This document shows, in pieces, positions 8,634 to 13,205 of a stretch of 13,205 nt of DNA (within the stretch, counting starts at the first letter, position 1; each line of letters opens with the position of its first letter). A program made the translations under genes and the position numbers. Below the pieces are notes generated by a model that saw only the letters and a list, made by a program, of their open reading frames with translations, ran no database searches and had not been told where the DNA came from. The stretch is from Zygnema cylindricum (taxonomy: Eukaryota; Streptophyta; Zygnematophyceae; Zygnematales; Zygnemataceae), in assembly GCA_037447655.1 (NCBI GenBank), contig JBBHKE010000939.1:1-13205 (forward strand), in the 5' to 3' direction.

Positions 8634-8639
8634 CACGTG
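8634..8639. promoter_or_regulatory. G-box CACGTG
   Basis: This is a perfect G-box (core ACGTG, read by plant bZIP and bHLH factors) in presumed U3, about 220 bp upstream of the TATA box. A second one follows at 8711. Stress-responsive control is a reasonable inference for copia LTRs but is not shown here. Confidence 0.45.
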
Positions 8640-8710
8640 TATCTTTGGTCCTCAAATGAAACTGTACTTGTTCTTTTGGAACAATCAATCTTGACTTCCT
8701 CACGGACCGA

Positions 8711-8716
8711 CACGTG
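8711..8716. promoter_or_regulatory. Second G-box CACGTG
   Basis: Perfect G-box 77 bases from the first, within ACACGTGTGT. A pair of such sites in one U3 is more than expected by chance over about 700 bp. Confidence 0.45.
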
Positions 8717-8809
8717 TGTCTGAAGTGCACCGAAACTGTGTACTCCCTTTGGAGTTGCATACTCACTAAATTATGTCCTCGTCAATTTATCTTCACACAA
8801 ACTGACTAA

Positions 8810-9490
8810 TGTTCAGAACACTTTCTTGCGCAGACAGCTATAGCTGCTTTGACTTTGCTATGACTGCTGTGACTGTCAGCGCAGCTGTGATATTAGAGCA
8901 GCGCATCTGCGATGTCAGGTCACCGCAGCATAGCAGCATATCAACAAGCGTAGAATACACAAGATTTCCAGTTGCGATGTCAGACTTAACATAGCATGGC
9001 AGTATAGCAGCAAGATATAGAGAGGACTCAAGATTTCCAAAACAACAAAAACTACAAAGTACATTAAAAGAAAAGAAACGACAGCAAAGGACAAATGAGA
9101 TTGCCGTGAATCTTGAACGTTCAAAAATGTAAAATTTTGAATGAATTAACAAAGTGAGATGCTTAAGATTTATGGATGTACTCAAGCGTGTAAGAAGCAC
9201 TATACTAAAGTGGAGGTAGAATCAGTCTAGGCACAACTAATCTAGGTACACCCAATAAGTGGGACTATGACAAATCTAGGCATATCTAAGAGTGGAGGTA
9301 CAACTACGAAGAAAGATTCTAATCGTTTAGTAGGAATCTTTCTAAGCTAAAAACAGTTTGTACAAACAAGTTCATTAACACTAATTAAAGTGGTATATTT
9401 AAGACTTAGTGTTCTATGACTATAATATTTATGAAAATATGTAACTAGATATAGTGTTTCAATAGTATAGTGGAATTGGGAATTCCAATA
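8810..9490 (-). repeat. 3' LTR following the RNase H fragment (left boundary uncertain)
   Basis: On the minus strand the LTR should begin right after the purine tract. It reads TATTGGAATTCC from 9490, probably TGTTGGAATTCC with one change. The other end is not certain. I use 8810 because the minus strand there ends in AACA, the inverted form of TGTT, inside the palindrome TGTTCAGAACA (8810-8820). That would give 681 bp. Inside are loosely repeated TCTAGG motifs at about 9220-9285, a hairpin at 9310, and CAG/CTG-rich DNA at 8826-8945. The open frames on both strands here have no domain. Confidence 0.55.
9310..9343. repeat. Perfect 10-bp inverted repeat within the LTR
   Basis: AGAAAGATTC (9310-9319) and GAATCTTTCT (9334-9343) pair perfectly around a 14-base loop. 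It lies about 150 bases inside the LTR and would form a stem in RNA of either strand. Function unknown. Confidence 0.7.
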
Positions 9491-9499
9491 CTCCCCCTC
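9491..9499 (-). other. Polypurine tract of the RNase H fragment element
   Basis: GAGGGGGAG on the minus strand is a typical plant copia purine tract. It lies 17 bases after the RNase H stop codon and directly before the LTR start. Confidence 0.8.
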
Positions 9500-9516
9500 G
9501 ATTCAAGCACGGTGAT

Positions 9517-9930
9517 CTAGCCACGTAGGCCAAAAGAGAGGACATGTTTGTCAAATGAAGGGCGAGGAAGAGGTTTGGTAAGAAAGTCGGCAAGTTGATT
9601 GGAGATAAAACAATGAGAGAAAGATATCGTGCCATCCACAATTTTTTCATGTGTAAAGTGGTATCGTATATCGATATACTTCCTTCGAGTATGGTGGATG
9701 GGATTTTTCAGGAGGGCGAGAGCTCCTTGAGAATCACAAAAGATATGAGTTGGAGAAGTTTGATGAAAAGATAGGTGCGTGAGAAGGTGACGAAGCCAAA
9801 TGGCAGTTTTTGTGGTAGAGGTGCCCTCCATATATTCAACTTCGGTGGATGAAAGAGCAACAGTTTGTTGTTTCCGAGAAGACTATGAGATAAGGCCACC
9901 ACCAAGGGAGAAGCAAACCCGTTCTAATTT
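9517..9930 (-). pseudogene. C-terminal RNase H fragment of a third copia copy
   Basis: From about 9930 downward the minus strand reads a truncated domain ending in the classic copia tail. GGGLIS is followed by a stop at 9885-9883 where Trp is expected, then SSRKQQTVALSSTEVEYME, HIFCDSQGALALLKNP, HHTRRKYIDIRYHF, and NQLADFLTKPLP. It stops at 9519-9517. The catalytic Glu (STEVEY) and the CDSQ Asp are present. Sequence upstream of 9930 no longer looks like copia, so the fragment is 5'-truncated or interrupted there. It has the same orientation as element B. Confidence 0.88.
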
Positions 9931-10638
9931 CATAGTTTAGAGAATTTTCCATACTACTTTCAGAGCATTCATATGGAAAGAAATGAAATCGCTACTTTAT
10001 ATTATGACGGTTGTAGACGACTACAAAACTCTTGACAATTGATGACGTTTACAATTTAGCGACGGTTGTAGACGTCTATCAACTTGTGACATCGTAGATA
10101 TTTAGGGTTTGTGACATTTTGACACCACACTCAAATTATGACAACGTCAATGTCAACATTTTAAAACTTTTCGCCATGGTTTCGCGATTTTTTTTTTTAG
10201 TCTTTTCTCACTCTACTTGCAATCAAAATACTCCCAAAGATAGGAAAAAAAAAATTGTTTTTAGAGATCTTTCATTTTATACCATTATTGGCATTTTTTT
10301 TGCAATAATTGTGAGATAGACGCAGTAGTGGGAGAGGGAGAGAGAGAGACGCTTTCACAGACTTCGCTTTTGCGAAATGGCGTCCGTTGGTCGAGACCTC
10401 CCCCACGGCCCCCTGTACGAAAAAAAGCACGCGCAAAAAAGTCACGCACACGCTGGAAATGTGCAGTGGGATTTTTTTTTGGCACTCTGGGAACAATTTT
10501 CTTCAAAAACTTACTACACGTACGACAATATCTGTCTATTCGCTCACCTTGTGGAACTCCATTTAAAATCATTCAAAATAGAGGTGATTTGATATAAAGT
10601 TTGAAGATGAGCTGGAAGGAAGCGGAAATGGGTCAAAA
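9931..10638. other. Non-coding stretch with long T and A runs; no gene recognised
   Basis: No supported coding region. It contains homopolymer runs (for example T near 10189-10199 and A near 10245-10254), a GA-rich tract at about 10328-10350, and a more GC-rich patch at 10370-10460. Small frames exist on both strands at 10285-10597 but overlap one another and show no motif. A telo-box TTTAGGG lies at 10101-10107. Confidence 0.6.
10006..10074 (+). repeat. Two copies of a 14-bp motif, 55 bp apart
   Basis: GACGGTTGTAGACG occurs at 10006-10019 and 10061-10074. The flanks are partly alike, as if from a diverged tandem repeat of about 55 bp. GACGGTT-type repeats occur near the ends of some plant CACTA transposons, but no terminus is visible here. 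Confidence 0.55.
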
Positions 10639-10705
10639 CGCGCTAGACAACAAACTACATCGCCCTAGACAACAAAATGCATTGCGCTAAATGACAAACT
10701 CTAAT
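10639..10705 (+). repeat. Three-copy 22-bp degenerate tandem repeat
   Basis: Units at 10639-10660, 10661-10682 and 10683-10705 share the pattern CGcgCTAgacaACAAAcT. The first two units differ at only a few places; the third is more diverged. Non-coding; no function seen. Confidence 0.65.
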
Positions 10706-11579
10706 ACATATAAAACAATAAAGCAATGCAACTTGTACAAAGGTAATTTCATTTTTTTGCGACGGCTGCGATTTTCTTGTTTTTTTCAAAGTTATGGAGG
10801 AAAACGACAAAAAATAACTGTAACTTTAGCACATACGAAAGTGCCCTGAGTTACGTGGTTAAAATCAGGGCAAAACATGGGTATGAGAGGTTGTTTACAA
10901 ACACTAAAAAAAGTAATGGTCTAAATTTTGCAACTTTTTGGGACATTTTGCGCAAGTTGAACAGGTCCACGTCGCCCTCGCCTCCAGCTTTCTCCGCGCG
11001 ACCGGATGTTTAGGGTTTTTAATTTTTAGGGTTTTTTTATAACAAAATATGAATGACCCCAAACATGTAAGCCCTATTTTAGATACCCAATTACAGATTT
11101 TGTTTGGGTGTGCAAGGCGGGTCTGGCAAGGTGTCGAAGGTCCCGCAAAAGTATGGAGGCTTGATCGATACCCATACTCTACAGTATACCGTGAATCACT
11201 ATTACCGTTGGGAAATAATAAGGGTAAAAAAGTAATTAGTGTTATTAATTCTAGTTTGGATTTTGGGCGTTTCGGCAAAAAAACATTCTACTCTAACTTA
11301 TTGATTAGCGTAAAACGCCACAACCGGTCATAAATTCTATCCATCTACATTCCGTACAATTACATGAACCTCCCGATGGAACTTCAGCATGAAAGGTTCA
11401 AAATTTACGGGTGCGGAAAGAGTGTGGCCTTCCATCAGGAAATCCTGTTGTTGTTCGGCCAACTCTACGCGTTAGGTTAATTGAGACGCTGTTCCATCAC
11501 GTTGAGTCTGTAAACCACATGTTCAAAGTTGAGTTACACACGCAAGCTACGATCTGATATTGGATATCCGTAAAATCTG
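10706..11579. other. Non-coding stretch; no gene recognised
   Basis: AT-rich with A and T runs. Short frames exist on both strands (10777-11013, 10904-11278, 11049-11333) but they overlap and show no recognisable domain. On the minus strand about 11340-11470 reads an open stretch of some 40 codons that could be leftover gag of copy C; this is a guess. Confidence 0.5.
11009..11031 (+). repeat. Pair of telo-box motifs TTTAGGG
   Basis: TTTAGGG at 11009-11015 and 11025-11031 in a T-rich context. This is the plant telomere unit and also a common promoter element (telo-box). Two copies are too few for an interstitial telomere. Confidence 0.6.
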
Positions 11580-11679
11580 TAAATGAAATTCCATGGGCTC
11601 CATTGTCCCACAGAAATCGCAGATCCAAAGAAGCTTATCTAGGTAGTGCCGACTCCTAGTTGATAATTACCAAAATGAC
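11580..11679 (-). pseudogene. Leader and possible gag-start remnant of copy C
   Basis: Directly after the presumed LTR end the minus strand keeps TTGGT within a stretch resembling 1280-1300 of element A. It then has a CAATGGAG stretch similar to the first gag codons of A around 1313-1335. This suggests copy C is not just a solo LTR but retains the start of the internal region. The similarity is partial and decays quickly. Confidence 0.4.
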
Positions 11680-12026
11680 TGACACCGAGACAGTCAAAAT
11701 CCAATACAGCTTCACCCCTATGAAAAAAAGACCTTCTGTGTGCTCAGTTCTACCACAGAATGTAGAGCTTGAATATGTGTTTTGGACAACATTCCCCACT
11801 TTGACTTTCCCTTAGAAATACCGCCACCCTGGTAGGCAAAATCTCTGACCAACTACACCTTTGTGTAGCTTGGAATCATTTGAGTCCGCAACAAAAAGAA
11901 TCACTGAAATTGCTCACCGGAGCATTAAGTTATCAATGGTCAAAGATGACCTATTTGTACAGATGCTCTCAGGGAGAGAGGCGGCTACCTCAAAATCTTC
12001 TAAGTCATAAACTCCCTCTCTAAACC
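11680..12026 (-). repeat. Copy C: diverged R-U5 of an LTR related to element A
   Basis: Minus-strand 12026-11821 aligns by eye with plus-strand 982-1183 of the A LTR. Examples are the CTCTCTCC block, GTACAAAnAGGTCAnCTTTGACC, AACTTAnTGCTC, GAGCAA and the identical GATTCTTTTTG. Similarity weakens after 11821 and reappears at the presumed LTR end (GTCTCGGTG, ending CA at 11680). The minus-strand frame 11914-12135 runs across this LTR and is not a gene. Confidence 0.72.
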
Positions 12027-12297
12027 CCCTACTACTACACCGCCAATCCCAATTAGAGTATATAACGCTAATTTGGTGCCCTTTTTTCAAAAAAAAAAAA
12101 CTTGAAGTACAATCCATAATTTTGATTTTTTCCATTATTCTAATTAGGGTTTTTTTTCAATTAGCGTTCATAATGGAAGTACACTGCGATGGAAATAGTG
12201 TGGCGTATGGATAGGGTATCTCTATACAAAATGGTACTTTTTGAATTACAACGGCATAAAAAGACACTTAACATTATTGCGAACACATGTGAACGTG
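12027..12297 (-). other. Presumed U3 of copy C, unlike the U3 of element A
   Basis: Just upstream of the conserved block the minus strand has GTTATATAC (12066-12058), a fair TATA box placed about 32-40 bases before the homology start. No similarity to A U3 was found here. The LTR start was not located. A and T runs at 12088-12099 and 12150-12158. No coding content. Confidence 0.4.
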
Positions 12298-12316
12298 CAC
12301 TAGAAGAAAACGACGC
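12298..12316 (+). mobile_element. Possible CACTA-type transposon terminus
   Basis: CACTAGAAGAAAACGACGC differs by one base from a common plant CACTA (En/Spm) end beginning CACTACAAGAAAA. The following 70 bases hold GTCCGTCG and GCGACGG, typical subterminal words. Read this way the element would extend rightward beyond the window. No matching right end or 3-bp duplication is visible, so this may be chance. Confidence 0.3.
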
Positions 12317-12591
12317 AAACTCCTCGAAAAAAATCACGTTCTCATATTTTCGTCCGTCGACCGTGTGAACAACGCGACGGCGTACGAATTGTCAGAATTT
12401 GTACAGATACACATATTAATGTAGACATTTTAAGAGCGGGTATTTATTATTCAGGACAATCCAAATTACAGTTAGGGATTAATTATTATATATATTTTTT
12501 ACAAAAAATAAAATTCCCGGTTAGTGTTAATAACACAATTTTTTTTTTACGCTCTTTATTCCTTTACTCTTATAGCGATTGACGGTGTAGT
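12317..12591. other. AT-rich non-coding stretch
   Basis: Nothing recognisable beyond the subterminal words noted next to 12298. It includes a TA-rich run at about 12482-12500 and a T run near 12539-12548. Confidence 0.5.
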
Positions 12592-12675
12592 GTACCTAAC
12601 CAATCAAAAGGCTGTAAGGTACAAGAAGGTACAGAAGGTACAGGTGTCGCTGTACTTCTTGTACGACAATAGTAC
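12592..12675 (+). promoter_or_regulatory. Cluster of seven GTAC motifs with nested inverted repeats
   Basis: GTAC occurs at 12592, 12619, 12629, 12638, 12652, 12661 and 12672. Three lie in AAGGTACAG-like tandem units of 9-10 bp. GTACAAGAA (12619-12627) pairs with TTCTTGTAC (12656-12664), and GTACAG (12638-12643) with CTGTAC (12650-12655). GTAC is the core bound by plant SPL proteins, including copper-response regulators; a regulatory role is inference only. Confidence 0.45.
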
Positions 12676-12720
12676 AGCATGGTCGTCCTTGTTGTCTTTT
12701 TGGAAAGCTTTCAGTCTCAG

Positions 12721-12947
12721 AGCAGCGCAGCTGCTTTACAGACAAAGCAGCGCAGCTGCTATACAAACAGAGCAGCGCAGCTGCTATACAGCAGCGCAGC
12801 TGCTAAACAGCAGAGCAGCTGCTATACAAAGAGCAGCGCAGCAGCAGAGCAGCGCAGCAGCAGAGCAGCGCAGCAGCAGAGCAGCGCAGCAGCAGAGCAG
12901 CTGCTATACAACAGAGCAGCGCAGCAGCAGAGCAACGCAACAGCAAA
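12721..12947 (+). repeat. CAG-rich complex tandem repeat array
   Basis: Two unit types are mixed. One is a 16-bp unit GAGCAGCGCAGCAGCA, perfect in four successive copies (12831-12894) and again at 12914-12929, with a decayed copy at 12930-12945. The other is a longer unit built on GCAGCGCAGCTGCTATACA, seen five or so times at 12723-12830 and, in shortened form, at 12895-12913. AGCAGC-GCA-GCTGCT in the longer units is a small hairpin. Both plus-strand frames (12524-12979 and 12679-13062) cross the array and read Ala, Gln, Ser and Arg repeats; I do not call them genes. Confidence 0.85.
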
Positions 12948-12970
12948 GCTTCAACACAGACAGGATAAGG

Positions 12971-13005
12971 CAACCATGATTATGGTTGATATGGTCCGTA
13001 CGGAC
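12971..13005. repeat. Two adjacent palindromes
   Basis: CAACCAT (12971-12977) pairs with ATGGTTG (12982-12988) over a 4-base loop. Five bases later GTCCGTACGGAC (12994-13005) is a perfect 12-bp palindrome centred on another GTAC. Confidence 0.7.
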
Positions 13006-13075
13006 AACGCAACATTTAATATTCTTAATGTGATTCTGTACAGGATAGAGCAACTGCGATAGATATGATTCTAGT

Positions 13076-13149
13076 TAGCTTAGTGATAGCTCAGTGGTAG
13101 CTTAGTGATAGCTCAATGGTAGCTTGACAGATTAGTGGTAGCTTGGTGG
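13076..13149 (+). repeat. 22-bp tandem repeat
   Basis: Units TAGCTTAGTGATAGCTCAGTGG (shown here in parts: TAGCTTAGTG and ATAGCTCAGTGG) lie at 13076-13097 and 13098-13119, differing at one base. Shortened units follow at 13120-13138 and 13139-13149. Each full unit holds TAGCTCA(G/A)TGG, identical to a tRNA D-arm/A-box, but there is no tRNA fold around it. Confidence 0.8.
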
Positions 13150-13205
13150 TTTGATGTACCTCTCAAGTACAATGGTGTTGCCAGTTCAACACAAGTATAA
13201 GACTT

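Larger units (their letters stand above)
8148..8809 (-). promoter_or_regulatory. Leader and LTR-like promoter region upstream of element B gag
   Basis: No protein homology is seen here on either strand. The features are those of a retrotransposon LTR read on the minus strand: a TATA box 257-268 bases before the gag ATG, strong hairpins on either side of it, and two G-boxes farther upstream. The LTR end and primer site could not be fixed, and no clear complement to initiator Met tRNA is found at 8190-8260. The partner LTR would lie left of the window, so there is nothing to align with. Whether this is a separate LTR or one continuous with 8810-9490 is open. Confidence 0.6.

Noticed and set aside
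10285-10597. Overlapping small frames on both strands in a GC-richer patch
   Set aside because: No domain, low-complexity Arg/Pro content, and mutually overlapping; could be a host exon but nothing supports it.
11914-12135. Minus-strand 73-codon frame
   Set aside because: It lies across the copy C LTR, whose DNA similarity to the A LTR explains it.
12721-12947. CRISPR-like array
   Set aside because: Units are contiguous with no unique spacers, and the context is a plant retrotransposon.
12524-13062. Two plus-strand frames of 151 and 127 codons
   Set aside because: They are translations of the CAG-rich array; any frame of such a repeat stays open.
13087-13097. tRNA gene suggested by an exact A-box
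   Set aside because: No cloverleaf, anticodon arm or convincing B-box around it.

Overview
This window looks like plant nuclear DNA made of layered, decayed Ty1/copia LTR retrotransposons. The protein order gag, protease, integrase, reverse transcriptase (RT), RNase H is the copia order. Telo-box motifs (TTTAGGG), G-boxes and the AT-rich filler also fit a plant. I see no intact host gene, no tRNA or rRNA gene, no CRISPR array and no bacterial operon.

Layout. (1) 1-247, minus strand: an open piece of a copia integrase (element B). (2) 248-6594, plus strand: a complete but dead copia element (element A), with LTRs of 1032 and 1035 bp around gag-pro-int-RT-RNase H remnants full of stops and frameshifts. 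It sits inside element B. (3) 6600-8147, minus strand: the other half of B (gag, protease, pre-integrase zinc region). Removing A plus one copy of a 5-bp near-duplication (243-247 and 6595-6599) joins the two halves of B in frame. (4) 8148-9490: an LTR-like control block with a TATA box, hairpins and two G-boxes. It lies between the B gag and (5) 9491-9930, a minus-strand RNase H fragment with its polypurine tract, from another copia copy or a tandem one.

(6) 9931-11579: non-coding sequence with short degenerate repeats and telo-boxes. (7) 11580-12026, minus strand: a diverged relative of the element A LTR (copy C). Its R-U5 part and the start of the internal region match A, but its upstream part does not. 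(8) 12027-13205: non-coding, with a possible CACTA-type terminus, a GTAC cluster, a CAG-rich tandem array, perfect palindromes and a 22-bp tandem repeat near the right edge.

How the parts relate. B inserted first and A landed in its integrase gene. A nevertheless carries many more lesions than its host element, including substituted catalytic residues in protease and integrase. That suggests A was already defective and was moved by enzymes supplied in trans. I found no undescribed multi-gene system. The more notable signals are the nested in-frame break, the A/C LTR modularity, a Pol III-like A-box/B-box pair in both A LTRs, and the structured repeats near the right end. No searches or alignments were run, so identities are by eye and boundaries without a duplication or partner LTR are approximate.
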